Assembly: GCF_900130055.1 (NCBI RefSeq) | Contig: NZ_FQXU01000021.1 | Span: forward strand, 1 to 46,705 | Origin: Clostridium intestinale DSM 6191 | GTDB lineage: Bacteria; Bacillota; Clostridia; Clostridiales; Clostridiaceae | DNA length: 46,705 bases | Direction of reading: 5' to 3' | Shown here: positions 7,700 through 16,172 of the stretch, one piece after another | Layout: the number at the start of each line of letters is the position of its first letter | Numbering within the stretch: the stretch's first letter is position 1 | Made by a program: the position numbers and the translations under genes | The notes under the pieces: generated by a model | What the model was told of the DNA's origin: nothing | Databases searched by the model: none | Seen by the model: only the letters and a program-made list of their open reading frames with translations

Positions 7700-7775
7700 G
7701 ATTCACTAGCTCAGTCGGTAGAGCACATGACTTTTAATCATGGTGTCCGGGGTTCGATTCCCCGGTGAGTCACCA
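7700..7775 (+). tRNA. tRNA-Lys (anticodon TTT), second copy
   Basis: Same 76-base sequence as the copy at 329-404 except at two positions: base 2 is A instead of G, and its acceptor partner is T instead of C (GATTCAC / GTGAGTC). The change is compensatory, so the acceptor stem stays paired. CCA is encoded. It has its own promoter and terminator. Confidence 0.97.
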
Positions 7776-7817
7776 ATTATATAATTTAACAAGATAACTT
7801 GCTTAGCTTAAAATAAG

Positions 7818-7858
7818 AAAATGCTGTTTTTTGTATCTTACAAGAAACAGCATTTTTA
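7818..7858. terminator. Strong bidirectional terminator
   Basis: AAAATGCTGTTT (7818-7829) pairs with AAACAGCATTTT (7845-7856), extended inside by six more pairs to a TCT loop, about 18 bp in all. It ends in T on the plus strand and is flanked by A-rich sequence on the other side, so it can serve both the tRNA-Lys and the convergent MFS gene. Confidence 0.9.
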
Positions 7859-7859
7859 T

Positions 7860-9107
7860 TTAGTCTGTAATAAATTCTGCTTTTGGTTCTTCTTCAACCT
7901 TTAAAAATATTATTCCACCAACAATAAATAATATGATTAAACTTAAAATTCCATACCTAGATTCTCCAGTAAGGGTTCCAACAATACCTATTAGTAAGGG
8001 CCCAAATATTGATGAAATTCTTCCAAAGATATTATATATACCAAAATATTCAGCAGAATTTTCTTTAGGTATTAACTTTCCAAAATAAGATCTACTTAAA
8101 GCTTGTATACCACCTTGAGCACTAGCTACAAGAAATGATAATATCCAAAAGTCCAATGGTGTTTTTAAAAAGAAACCGTATATAGAAACTATGCTATAGG
8201 TTATTATCCCTACTAAAATCATTATTCTAGGAGAAAAAACCTTAGATAATTTGCCGTATAAAAGTGCAAAAGGAAAAGCTATTATTTGTATAAATATGAG
8301 TATTATCATTAGTGTATTGCTATTGATTCCAACATCTATACCATAAGCAGTAGCCATGGTTATTACTGTATGAACACCATCTATATAAAAGAAATATGCT
8401 AAAAGAAAATAGAAAACATTTTTATTGTTTTTAGTAGCCTTTATTGTAGTAATTAGCTTCTTAATGCTAGTGCTTAAATGTTTAGGACTACCTTCTATAT
8501 AGTATTTTTGATGGACATTTCTAAACATAGGGACAGTAAATATAAACCACCAAACAGCTGTAAGTAGAAAAGAAATTTGTGTAGCAAGTATTGTATTCAT
8601 ATTTAAACTTTCAGCGTTTGTTATTAATAAAATAGATAAGATAAATGGAATTGTTCCACCTATGTATCCCCAGGCAAAACCAGAAGATGAGATTAAATCC
8701 ATTCTTTCATTATCAGTTACATCTGTTAAAAATGAATCATAAAATATATTTGAGCCAGAAAATCCTATGGTTGTGATGATGTAAATAACTAAGCAATAAA
8801 TCCAATTGTTTTCGCCAACAGTAGCTAAAAGTGCCGTTGAAATAATAGAAATAAGTGCAAAAATAGAAAATAATTTTTTCTTAAATCCTTTATAATCTGC
8901 AATAGTTCCTAATAATGGAGCTAGTACGGCTATTATTAAAGTAGCAAAAGAATTGGCATATCCCCAGTAGGCTGTAGAAATATTATCCGCTAATCCAACG
9001 CCTGCAACACTCTTAAAAAACACAGGTAAAATAGCAGTAGTTATGGTTATGGAATAAGCAGAATTTCCGAAATCTTGTAGTATCCAGCTTCTTTCTTCTT
9101 TATTCAC
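7860..9107 (-). CDS. MFS transporter, UMF1/Atg22-like family
   Basis: A 415-residue integral membrane protein with about 12 hydrophobic segments. The N-terminus (ERSWILQDFGNSAYS) and the loop LGTIADYKGFKKKLF are characteristic of the UMF1 branch, which includes fungal Atg22 (vacuolar amino acid efflux). Bacterial members have no settled substrate. The start is GTG at 9107 with GGGGGAG about six bases upstream. It is a single gene, divergent from the AEC permease. Confidence 0.85.
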   Translation of the reverse strand: MNKEERSWILQDFGNSAYSITITTAILPVFFKSVAGVGLADNISTAYWGYANSFATLIIAVLAPLLGTIADYKGFKKKLFSIFALISIISTALLATVGENNWIYCLVIYIITTIGFSGSNIFYDSFLTDVTDNERMDLISSSGFAWGYIGGTIPFILSILLITNAESLNMNTILATQISFLLTAVWWFIFTVPMFRNVHQKYYIEGSPKHLSTSIKKLITTIKATKNNKNVFYFLLAYFFYIDGVHTVITMATAYGIDVGINSNTLMIILIFIQIIAFPFALLYGKLSKVFSPRIMILVGIITYSIVSIYGFFLKTPLDFWILSFLVASAQGGIQALSRSYFGKLIPKENSAEYFGIYNIFGRISSIFGPLLIGIVGTLTGESRYGILSLIILFIVGGIIFLKVEEEPKAEFITD

Positions 9108-9259
9108 TTACACTCCCCCTTAAACTTTTTCATAATTTAATTATAAATCAGAATAAGTGAAATATTTGTATAAATTGGGAGAGTTAACAATAATTAATTT
9201 AGCTTTAACAAATATCTCTATAATATTACATACTTTAATTAATTTTATGGAGGCTGTTT

Positions 9260-10162
9260 ATGGATATATATGCTCAAATTACAATTTTGTTTTTAATAAT
9301 GCTTATAGGAGGTTACGCTAGGAAAAAAGATATATTGAATGAAACCTTAGAAAGAGGATTATCAAATTTTTTATTAAATATAACATTACCGTTACTTGTA
9401 ATTAATTCTTTTGATTTTAATTTTAGTAAGGATATGTTCAACAATATTATATTAGCACTTATTTACAGTATTATTGCATTTATAATTGCTATAATTTTGT
9501 CTAATATCATATTTAATAGAGTTGAAGTTGGAAGAAGAGAGGTATTAAAATTTTGTGGAGTATTTTGTAATTGTGGATTTATGGGATTTCCTATAATAGA
9601 AAGCATTTATGGAAAAGAAGGATTAGTTTATGCGTCTATATTTAATATGATTTTTACTATACTTATTTGGACCTATGGAGTAAGACTTTATGGAGGTAAG
9701 AGCAGTATAAGTAATTTAAGAAGTTTACTCAAAAATCCAGGAATACTATCCGTAATAATTGGGTTATTTATAATGGCTACACCAATAAATCTTCCCTCAG
9801 TAATAAAATCTGTGATTGAGATTGTAGGCGGTATGACGACTCCTCTATCTATGATAATTACGGGGAGTATGATGGCAGGTATATCATTAAAAGCACAATT
9901 TAAAAATAAAAGTATGTATTTAGGCATAGCTACAAGACTTTTGATTATACCGTTAGTTTTATATATTATTACGTTAGCAATAAATCTAAAATCTGTGCCA
10001 GCGAGTAGCATAGTAATAATTGAGGCTATGCCAGTTGGAGCTACGGCATCTATTTTCTCTCAGACCTTTAATAGGGAAAAAGAACTGTCAGCTTTTTCTG
10101 TTTTTATGAGTACATTAATATCAATGATTACTATACCTATAATAGTTGGGATTGTTGTATAG
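9260..10162 (+). CDS. AEC-family transporter (auxin efflux carrier type)
   Basis: A 300-residue membrane protein with about ten hydrophobic helices in two halves, the AEC/BART fold. Typical features are the N-terminal LIGGYARKK, the FCNCGFMGFPI segment in the first half, and EAMPVGA near the end. Bacterial members move malate, lactate or other organic acids; the substrate here is unknown. The start ATG has TGGAGG upstream. A terminator overlaps its stop codon, so it is monocistronic. Confidence 0.88.
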   Translation: MDIYAQITILFLIMLIGGYARKKDILNETLERGLSNFLLNITLPLLVINSFDFNFSKDMFNNIILALIYSIIAFIIAIILSNIIFNRVEVGRREVLKFCGVFCNCGFMGFPIIESIYGKEGLVYASIFNMIFTILIWTYGVRLYGGKSSISNLRSLLKNPGILSVIIGLFIMATPINLPSVIKSVIEIVGGMTTPLSMIITGSMMAGISLKAQFKNKSMYLGIATRLLIIPLVLYIITLAINLKSVPASSIVIIEAMPVGATASIFSQTFNREKELSAFSVFMSTLISMITIPIIVGIVV

Positions 10163-10184
10163 AGATAGGGAAAACCCTATCTCT
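10161..10184 (+). terminator. Terminator after the AEC gene
   Basis: AGAGATAGGG (10161-10170) pairs with CCCTATCTCT (10175-10184) around an AAAA loop, then ATTTAAAAATATTTTT. The stem begins in the stop codon. Confidence 0.8.
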
Positions 10185-10301
10185 ATTTAAAAATATTTTT
10201 ATACAAAACATAAAGTAAACGTTTATACTTAAGTAAAAATATGGTAAGATATAAGTGGTTTGATATAGTTTATAATTTAAGTATAGCTAGGAGTGTATAT
10301 T

Positions 10302-12269
10302 ATGACAAAAAGAACTCATATTATAGGAATCCGGTATAAATTAATGACAAGCTTATTATCTATTTGCTTAGTACCATTGTTAATATTGGGCATCGGTAGT
10401 TACTTGCAGGCCAGATCATCATTAATAGACAAGTTTGAGATTTCCAGTGAACAAGTGATTCCTGAAGTAATTGAAAAGTTTAATAAATACCCTGTGCAAA
10501 TATCAATGGCTTCAAGTAACACTATACTTATGGATTCTAAATCAGAGCAGAAGGATATTAAGGATTATTTACAGAAATTCAAAGAGAGAAATGAAGATGT
10601 GTTAAATGTATTTTTCTTTACTGAAAAGGGAGAAGCTTTTTCTTATCCTGATGAGAAGAAAATAACTAACCCTAAAAGTGAAGTTTGGTATGAAAAAGCT
10701 ATAAATAATAATGGAAAAGTTATAAATAGCGACCCGCATAAAAGTTTGATGGCTGATGAATCGGTAGTTACTTTTGCGAAAACTGTTGAAGATAAAGGAA
10801 AGATTGTAGGTGTTATAGGTATGGAGATATCTATTAATAAACTTTCCTCAATAACTAATAAATATAGAATAGGAAACAAGGGATACATTTTTGTGGTTAA
10901 TGAAGAAGGAAATGTAGTTACCTACCCAAGCAGGATAATTGGAAGCGATTCAGATACTAAAATATCTAATTGGGATGTAATTAAAAATAATGAAAATGGA
11001 TCTACAGAAATAGATTTTAATAAAAGTCATATATTTACGACTTTTGGTACAGATTTAGGTACTGGCTTTAAAATTATCGCTGCTATGGATGAGTCAGAGT
11101 TAAAAGCGGATATAAGTGGAATAAAAAATATGATTTTCATAACAATTGGGGCAGTGATTGTGATAGCAGCATTGTTTTCTTTTTGGTTAAGCAATGGATT
11201 AGCTAAAAGTGCAAAGAAGCTAGAACAAGGGTTTAAAAAGGCTGCCGAAGGTGATTTAACAGTTAAAGTTGACATAAAGTCAAAAGACGAGTTTGGAGAA
11301 TTAGGAAAAAACTTTAATTTTATGATAAAAAATATGTCAGCACTAATGCTAGAAGTTAAAAATTCTTCTAAAACGGTATTTGATACATCAACGAATTTAG
11401 GAGTTATGGCAGAGGAGAGCACGGCGTCTGTAGGACAAGTATATAATTCTATAGAAGAAATATCTAGGGGAATAATAGGGCAAGCTGGAAGTGCGCAAGA
11501 AGGAGTAAGTAATATAAATGAACTCTCAAACGAGATAGATGGAATAGTTGAAAATACTAAGGTTCTAAAATCTGTATCCTTAAATGCCTTAGAATTAGGA
11601 AATAAAGGCTTGAACATGGTTAAAGTTCTTGGTGAAAAATCAGATAGAAGTAAAATATCATCAAATGAAGCTAGCAAAATTGTATTAAATATGAATAAGA
11701 ATACTGAAGAAATTAATAGAATTTCTGATGCTATAAAGGAAATAACAGAACAAACTAACCTTTTATCACTAAATGCGAGTATTGAAGCTGCAAGAGCAGG
11801 GGAAGCTGGAAGAGGATTTGCTGTGGTAGCCGATGAAATAAGAAAACTAGCAGAGCAATCTAGAAAATCTACTGAAGAAATAAGAAAAATAATTGAGAAA
11901 GTTCAAAGTATGTCTAAAGTAGCTATAAGTGCTATGGAGGAATCAAAAGTAACTGTAGAGGAGCAAGAGGTAGCAGTAAATGAAACAGAAAAAATATTTA
12001 CACAAATACTAGATGCTATAAATCAGTTAACTAATAGAATAAAAGGTATTGCAGAATCAACTAGTGAAATATATTCAAAGAAAAATAAAGTAGTTCAAAA
12101 AATAGAAAGTATATCTGAGATATCGGAAGGGACAGCAGCTTCGTCGGAAGAAGTAGCAGCATCTACTGAACAGATAAATACAACTATGGATGAGGTAGCA
12201 AAGGGAGTAGAGGAACTTAGTTTAATAGCAAGTAATCTACAGTATGCTGTAGGAAAATTTAAATTATAA
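10302..12269 (+). CDS. Methyl-accepting chemotaxis protein
   Basis: Transmembrane chemoreceptor of 655 residues. In order: a short cytoplasmic N-terminus; TM1 (about 13-35); an extracellular dCache-like sensor (about 40-275, containing the typical [10 protein letters not shown]); TM2 (about 278-300); HAMP; and a long coiled-coil signalling domain with the CheA/CheW-binding tip [21 protein letters not shown] start at ATG 10302, eight bases after AGGAG, rather than at a GTG inside that ribosome site. The ligand is unknown. It is a lone gene with its own terminator. A near-palindrome (AAGTAAACGTTTATACTT, 10213-10230) lies in the upstream region. Confidence 0.93.
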   Translation: MTKRTHIIGIRYKLMTSLLSICLVPLLILGIGSYLQARSSLIDKFEISSEQVIPEVIEKFNKYPVQISMASSNTILMDSKSEQKDIKDYLQKFKERNEDVLNVFFFTEKGEAFSYPDEKKITNPKSEVWYEKAINNNGKVINSDPHKSLMADESVVTFAKTVEDKGKIVGVIGMEISINKLSSITNKYRIGNKGYIFVVNEEGNVVTYPSRIIGSDSDTKISNWDVIKNNENGSTEIDFNKSHIFTTFGTDLGTGFKIIAAMDESELKADISGIKNMIFITIGAVIVIAALFSFWLSNGLAKSAKKLEQGFKKAAEGDLTVKVDIKSKDEFGELGKNFNFMIKNMSALMLEVKNSSKTVFDTSTNLGVMAEESTASVGQVYNSIEEISRGIIGQAGSAQEGVSNINELSNEIDGIVENTKVLKSVSLNALELGNKGLNMVKVLGEKSDRSKISSNEASKIVLNMNKNTEEINRISDAIKEITEQTNLLSLNASIEAARAGEAGRGFAVVADEIRKLAEQSRKSTEEIRKIIEKVQSMSKVAISAMEESKVTVEEQEVAVNETEKIFTQILDAINQLTNRIKGIAESTSEIYSKKNKVVQKIESISEISEGTAASSEEVAASTEQINTTMDEVAKGVEELSLIASNLQYAVGKFKL

Positions 12270-12279
12270 TATATTAGTT

Positions 12280-12304
12280 AGCCGTTGTATAGAGTACAAC
12301 GGCT
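12280..12304 (+). terminator. Terminator after the chemoreceptor gene
   Basis: AGCCGTTGTA (12280-12289) pairs perfectly with TACAACGGCT (12295-12304), followed by TTAGATTTTTT. Confidence 0.85.
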
Positions 12305-12326
12305 TTAGATTTTTTAATAAAATATA

Positions 12327-12355
12327 TTGACATCTATTTAACTATGATTTAATAT
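12327..12355 (+). promoter_or_regulatory. Promoter of the T-box operon
   Basis: TTGACA (12327-12332), 17-base spacer, TAATAT (12350-12355). Predicted transcription start is near 12362, just before T-box stem I. Confidence 0.85.
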
Positions 12356-12361
12356 AGTATA

Positions 12362-12660
12362 AAGTACATCGGAATAGTAGGAATAAAAACTATGAAAAAG
12401 TAGAGTAGCATAGAAAGTAGTTTCAGAGAGAAGGATTATGGTGGAATTCCTTTACGAAAGTCTATGTGAAGTGCACTTTTGAGATGAAGCTTGAACATAT
12501 CTTCTATGTATAGATGATAAAGTATGGCTATCCGGAGTCATCCGTTATAATGATAGAATATGTAAATATTCAATAAGTGGAGTCATTTTGACTTAAATAG
12601 AGTGGAACCGCGGGGTAATCTCGTCTCTGTATATTAAATTATATAGAGGCGACTTTTTTA
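12362..12660 (+). promoter_or_regulatory. T-box riboswitch leader, probably tRNA-Cys
   Basis: A ~300-base leader with T-box landmarks: AGAGAG in stem I (about 12425), GTGAAGTGCACTTTTGAG closing stem I (12466-12483), the T-box AGAGTGGAACCGCGG (12599-12613) that pairs with uncharged tRNA ends, and a terminator whose 13-bp stem (12621-12633 with 12640-12652) precedes TTTTTT. The specifier codon is most likely TGC (12472-12474, Cys), since it follows GAA plus one base and is followed by A. GTG (Val) is the alternative reading. The cysteine call fits the YezD and Rrf2 genes downstream. The operon should be read through when charged tRNA-Cys is scarce. Confidence 0.9.
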
Positions 12661-12687
12661 TATAGTAACAATAAGGGGAGTGGTACT

Positions 12688-12849
12688 ATGAAGGTGGAAA
12701 AATTATTAAGAGATAGTCCGGTTAATGAGCAAGTATCCCAAAAATTAAACGAGCTAATAAAAGGAATCAGTTATGGAACAGTTACAATAGTAATTCAAGA
12801 CGGCAAGATTATACAGATAGAGAAAAATGAGAAATTCAGAATGAGGTGA
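12688..12849 (+). CDS. YezD family small protein (DUF2292-like)
   Basis: A 53-residue protein, first gene after the T-box. It starts MKVEKLLRDSP and contains the family's core SYGTVTIVIQDGKIIQIEKNEK, a short beta-hairpin-like domain. YezD proteins are often encoded with sulfur or cysteine metabolism genes in Firmicutes, but their molecular role is not settled. ATG 12688 has AAGGGGAG about eight bases upstream. The stop overlaps the next start (TGATG), which suggests translational coupling. Confidence 0.8.
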   Translation: MKVEKLLRDSPVNEQVSQKLNELIKGISYGTVTIVIQDGKIIQIEKNEKFRMR

Positions 12850-13295
12850 TGAGTATAATTACAAAACTAGATATAGGTTTAATAAACCTTATAAATAAGA
12901 CAAGTTCAACTATGGATATATCCATTTATAATGAAAGTTTTTGGCATAGTATTTCTAAGGGAGGACTTTACAGTAATAAGCAAGGAAAACTTGTGTGTTT
13001 TCAAGAGGTACAATCACCAATGATAAATAGAGATATAGTAAATAGTAGGATTGAGATAAACATTATTGAGGACAAGAAAGTAAGCTTAAGGGTAATTGGA
13101 ATTATTGAGAGATTTATAATAGATGAAGATGAGTTTAGGGGTTATGAAGAGACAATTAATAAGCTATTTGAAGATGTATTTTTAGATAATATATCTATAA
13201 TTCGTCCTTATGAGATAATCAGCGATGACTTTGTATTTAGATTAGGGTCTGGGTATATTAATACATTAAGCATTCAGATAGATAAGGTGGTCTAG
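12849..13295 (+). CDS. Unrecognised protein in the T-box operon
   Basis: 148 residues, family not recognised. It has no signal peptide, no membrane segment and no metal-binding cysteine cluster (one Cys only, in KLVCFQEV). The alternating strands (NSRIEINIIEDKKVSLRVIG, then a helix and SDDFVFRLGSG) suggest a small alpha/beta domain. I use ATG 12849, which overlaps the YezD stop by one base; an in-frame GTG is one codon earlier. Its place between YezD and an Rrf2 regulator under a probable Cys T-box points to cysteine or sulfur homeostasis, by context only. Confidence 0.65.
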   Translation: MSIITKLDIGLINLINKTSSTMDISIYNESFWHSISKGGLYSNKQGKLVCFQEVQSPMINRDIVNSRIEINIIEDKKVSLRVIGIIERFIIDEDEFRGYEETINKLFEDVFLDNISIIRPYEIISDDFVFRLGSGYINTLSIQIDKVV

Positions 13296-13343
13296 GGAAA
13301 CTTGAAAGTTCAAAATTTAAATTAGAGCAAAGGAGAGTTTATT

Positions 13344-13763
13344 ATTAATATATCAACTAAAGGAAGATATGGATTAATAGCTATGGTTTTTATAGCAATG
13401 AATCAACAAGAAGAGTACATTCCTTTGAATTTAATTGCTGAAAGACAAAATATTTCTCAGAATTATTTGTCTCAAATCTTTTTTTTGCTAAGGGGGGCTA
13501 ATTTAGTTAAGAGTGTAAGAGGGTTTCAAGGAGGGTACTCACTTGCTAGAAAAGCCTCAGATATATATGTAGGAGATATACTTAGGGTAATAGAAGGAGA
13601 AACAAATTTAGCAAACATTCATAGTCACAATGACATTGAGGAAAGAATAAATATAGCGGTATGGGAAAATATAGATAAGCAGATAAATTCAGTATTATAT
13701 TCAATTACTTTGGAACAATTAGCCAGTTCAGAGGGAGTATTCTTTTTAAATTCTATAAATTAA
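13344..13763 (+). CDS. Rrf2-family transcriptional regulator with an ATT start
   Basis: 139-residue Rrf2 winged-helix protein. The N-terminus NISTKGRYGLIAM aligns with the family start MKISTKGRYGL and is encoded upstream of the first ATG (13383), so the ATG start would delete the first helix. The only start that restores the domain and sits at the right distance from AAAGGAG (13329-13335) is ATT at 13344; another ATT precedes it. The wing VRGFQGGY is present. The cluster-binding cysteines of IscR are absent, so it is CymR-like. It is the last gene of the T-box operon and could feed back on sulfur genes. A mutated ATG or a sequencing error is the alternative to true ATT initiation. Confidence 0.8.
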   Translation: MNISTKGRYGLIAMVFIAMNQQEEYIPLNLIAERQNISQNYLSQIFFLLRGANLVKSVRGFQGGYSLARKASDIYVGDILRVIEGETNLANIHSHNDIEERINIAVWENIDKQINSVLYSITLEQLASSEGVFFLNSIN

Positions 13764-13804
13764 ATATAGTATAGTATAGTAAAGTAAATACTGACTAGAG
13801 AACT

Positions 13805-13846
13805 AGAGGTATAAATCATGGAATAGTGATTTATACCTCTATTTTT
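13805..13846 (+). terminator. Terminator of the T-box operon
   Basis: AGAGGTATAAATCA (13805-13818) pairs perfectly over 14 bp with TGATTTATACCTCT (13827-13840), then ATTTTTTA. It separates the operon from the radical SAM gene, whose ribosome site begins about 15 bases later. Confidence 0.9.
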
Positions 13847-13867
13847 TATATAAACGGAGGAGATTTT

Positions 13868-14767
13868 ATGGCAGATTTTAATTTAGTTAAAAAGAAAAGC
13901 AGTGATTTTACACACCTTGCAAAATCCCATCCATGTTTGGGGGGAGAGGCACATAATAAGTTTGGTAGACTACATTTGCCAGTCAGTCCATCTTGTAATA
14001 TACAGTGTAATTTTTGTAAAAGAGATTGTAATGGAGATGAAGACAGACCAGGAGTTGCTAATGGGATATTAAATTATAAGGATGCAGTAGATACAGTAAG
14101 AAAAGCTTTGGAACTTTGTCCTGAAATAACTGTTGTAGGAATAGCTTGACCAGGGGACACATTGGCAACCCCACATGCGTTGAAAGCTTTCGAATTAGTG
14201 GACAAGGAATATCCAGATCTTATAAAATGTTTGAGTACAAATGGGTTACTACTCCCTAAATATTATAAAAAAATTTATGATGTGGGTGTAAGAACTATAA
14301 CAGTTACAGTTAATGCAGTTGATCCTAAGATACAAAGCCAAATAACTTCCTATATAGTACATGATAAAAAAGTATATTATGGGGAAGAAGGAGCTTCAAT
14401 ATTGATAAAAAACCAATTAGAGGGCATCCGCTTAATTAGTAGATTAGGAGTAATAGTAAAAGTAAACTCTGTATTAATACCTGGAATTAATGATGAGCAT
14501 ATTGAGGTTATATCTAAAACAGTTAAAGAAGCTGGAGCTACTTTATACAATATAATTCCACTTATTCCTCAACATGATCTAAGCCATATCAAGGCACCAG
14601 ATTGTAATCAGCTAGATAAAGCAAGAATTGAAGCTGAAAAACATCTTGAAGTATTTAGGCACTGTAAACATTGCCGTGCAGATGCTTGTGGTATACCAGG
14701 GAAACAAGATTTATCAAGTAAGTTATATGGGACTAATAAATTTCTTGAAACTTTTTCGCATGGATAG
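13868..14767 (+). pseudogene. NifB-like radical SAM protein gene interrupted by one in-frame TGA
   Basis: Read through the TGA, this encodes 299 residues of a NifB-type radical SAM protein. Cys43, Cys47 and Cys50 (CNIQCNFC) would bind the SAM [4Fe-4S] cluster, and the C-terminal CKHCRADACG resembles the NifB CRQCRADAVG segment. Codon 94 (14147-14149) is TGA, inside TVVGIA-stop-PGDTLATP, where the family has Gly in GIAGPGD; a single GGA-to-TGA change would explain it. Reading frame and similarity continue undisturbed on both sides. ATG 13868 has ACGGAGGAG upstream. Possibilities are a recent nonsense mutation, a sequencing error, or recoding; selenocysteine is less likely, because the replaced residue is Gly and no canonical SECIS is obvious. 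It is convergent with hydF. The product may be a split or non-functional protein. Confidence 0.82.
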
Positions 14768-14815
14768 AGTTTGGTTAAGTTTCTTACGGGTATAAAATTC
14801 AGGTATTTAAAACTT

Positions 14816-14895
14816 TAGAAACGTAGAAAATTAGAAATGTAGAAACGTAGAAATTTACAAACGTACAAATTTAGAAAATTAGAAACGTAGAAATT
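14816..14895. repeat. Ten tandem copies of an 8-bp repeat (TAGAAANN)
   Basis: Ten uninterrupted 8-base units of the form TAGAAANN (two units read TACAAANN). The last two bases vary among CG, AT, TG and TT. There is no start codon or SD, and no gene covers it. It lies between the NifB-like gene and the terminator of the hydF operon. An expanded microsatellite-like spacer is the simplest reading. Confidence 0.9.
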
Positions 14896-14910
14896 TTTAG
14901 TTTACAAAAA

Positions 14911-14940
14911 AGAACTTCTATGAAAAATCACAGAAGTTCT
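14911..14940 (-). terminator. Terminator of the hydrogenase maturation operon
   Basis: AGAACTTCT (14911-14919) pairs with AGAAGTTCT (14932-14940); on the minus strand the stem is followed by TTTTTTGT. It lies 15 bases past the hydF stop codon. Confidence 0.85.
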
Positions 14941-14955
14941 TTAAAAATAACTAAA

Positions 14956-16152
14956 TTATTTTACTTCAGGAAACATGTTTACAACTCTATCTAAAATTCC
15001 ATTTAGATGAGCAATAGCAGTACCAAAGTTTGTTATAGGCATATCATCAGCTTCAGCTTTAATAAGCCTGCTCATTAATTGTTTTCTTGTGAACATACAG
15101 CTTCCACATTGAATTATAAGCTTAAATTCTTTAAGATCTTCAGGGAAGTCTACTCCAGTTAAGTTTACGAATTCAACATCGCCGTACTTTTCTTTAATCC
15201 ATATAGGAAGTTTTTCTCTTGCTATATCACCTTTTAATGCATGGTGAGTACAAGCTTCTGCTATAAGAACTTTATCTCCAGATTTTAGAGAATCCATAGC
15301 TCTAGCTCCTCTAACGAAGGTAGCTAAATCTCCTTTATATCTTGCCATAAGAATTGAGAAAGATGTTAAAGGAATATCTTCAGGAACTATTTTACTTACC
15401 TTATCAAACATTTGAGAGTCTGTTATAACTAAATCAGGAGCGCATTTTAAATCTTCTAATACGTCTATAAGCTCAGTATCTTTAACAGTTAGAGCCATTC
15501 CATCATAGTCTAATATGTCTCTGATTATTTGAACTTGAGGAAGTATAAGTCTTCCTTTTGGAGCTTGGATATCTTGAGGTGCTACTAAAACAACTCTTGC
15601 TTTTGGTCTAAGTATATCTCCAACTATAGCAGGAAGTTCAAAATCTGTAGGAGCAACATCTATGATAGCTTGTTTAAAACTACCTATGTTTTTCTTTTCC
15701 TTAGCACTTAAAGATACAAAAGGAATATTAAAATCAGATTTTAAAGAAGTTTCATCTAAAGAAAATTGATCTATCTTATTTATTACTCCTATTATAGGAA
15801 TATTTCTTTTAGTTAATTCTTCTTTCCATGTCATCTCCATTGAGAAATCAGTAGATTCTCCTGTAAATACTAAAATAGCTAAATCTGTTCTATCCATTAT
15901 ATCGAAGGTTTTCTTTATTCTAAGTTCTCCTAAAGCTCCTTCATCATCTAAACCAGCTGTATCAACTATCATTACAGGGCCTAATGGAAGTAATTCCATT
16001 GCCTTAAATACTGGATCTGTAGTAGTTCCAGGAGTATCAGACACAAGGGCTATGTCTTGATTTGTTAAGGCATTTACTAAACTTGATTTTCCTGCATTTC
16101 TCTTTCCAAAAAAAGATATATGGAGTCTATTGGCTTTTGGGGTATCTAACAT
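14956..16152 (-). CDS. hydF: [FeFe]-hydrogenase H-cluster maturation GTPase HydF
   Basis: Scaffold on which the 2Fe subcluster of the H-cluster is assembled before delivery to HydA. 398 residues, normal for HydF. The N-terminal GTPase domain has the P-loop GKRNAGKS (16-23), DTPGTT and NKID; the middle is a dimerisation domain; the C-terminal cluster-binding domain has EACTHH and CGSC, the HydF CxH...CxxC motif. It is the last gene of a minus-strand operon, 20 bases after hydG. ATG 16152 has AGAGGAGG upstream. The substrate hydrogenase HydA is encoded at 44673-46403, in a separate operon. Confidence 0.96.
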   Translation of the reverse strand: MLDTPKANRLHISFFGKRNAGKSSLVNALTNQDIALVSDTPGTTTDPVFKAMELLPLGPVMIVDTAGLDDEGALGELRIKKTFDIMDRTDLAILVFTGESTDFSMEMTWKEELTKRNIPIIGVINKIDQFSLDETSLKSDFNIPFVSLSAKEKKNIGSFKQAIIDVAPTDFELPAIVGDILRPKARVVLVAPQDIQAPKGRLILPQVQIIRDILDYDGMALTVKDTELIDVLEDLKCAPDLVITDSQMFDKVSKIVPEDIPLTSFSILMARYKGDLATFVRGARAMDSLKSGDKVLIAEACTHHALKGDIAREKLPIWIKEKYGDVEFVNLTGVDFPEDLKEFKLIIQCGSCMFTRKQLMSRLIKAEADDMPITNFGTAIAHLNGILDRVVNMFPEVK

Positions 16153-16172
16153 GTTTTTATTCCTCCTCTTAA

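Noticed and set aside
10213-10230. AAGTAAACGTTTATACTT as a catabolite (CcpA) site before the chemoreceptor
   Set aside because: It is a near-palindrome, but it does not fit the usual cre consensus well enough; kept only as a note.
13826-14149. Separate gene ending at the TGA
   Set aside because: The frame start lies in the T-box operon terminator; the true ATG (13868) follows a ribosome site, and the downstream frame continues the same protein.
14147-14195. Selenocysteine insertion at the TGA of the NifB-like gene
   Set aside because: Not excluded, but not called: the replaced residue is Gly, the GGGG/CCCC hairpin lacks a clear SECIS apical loop, and the one redox enzyme in the window with a classic Sec position (the peroxidase) uses Cys.
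14816-14895. CRISPR array
   Set aside because: The units are only 8 bases long and adjoin without spacers.
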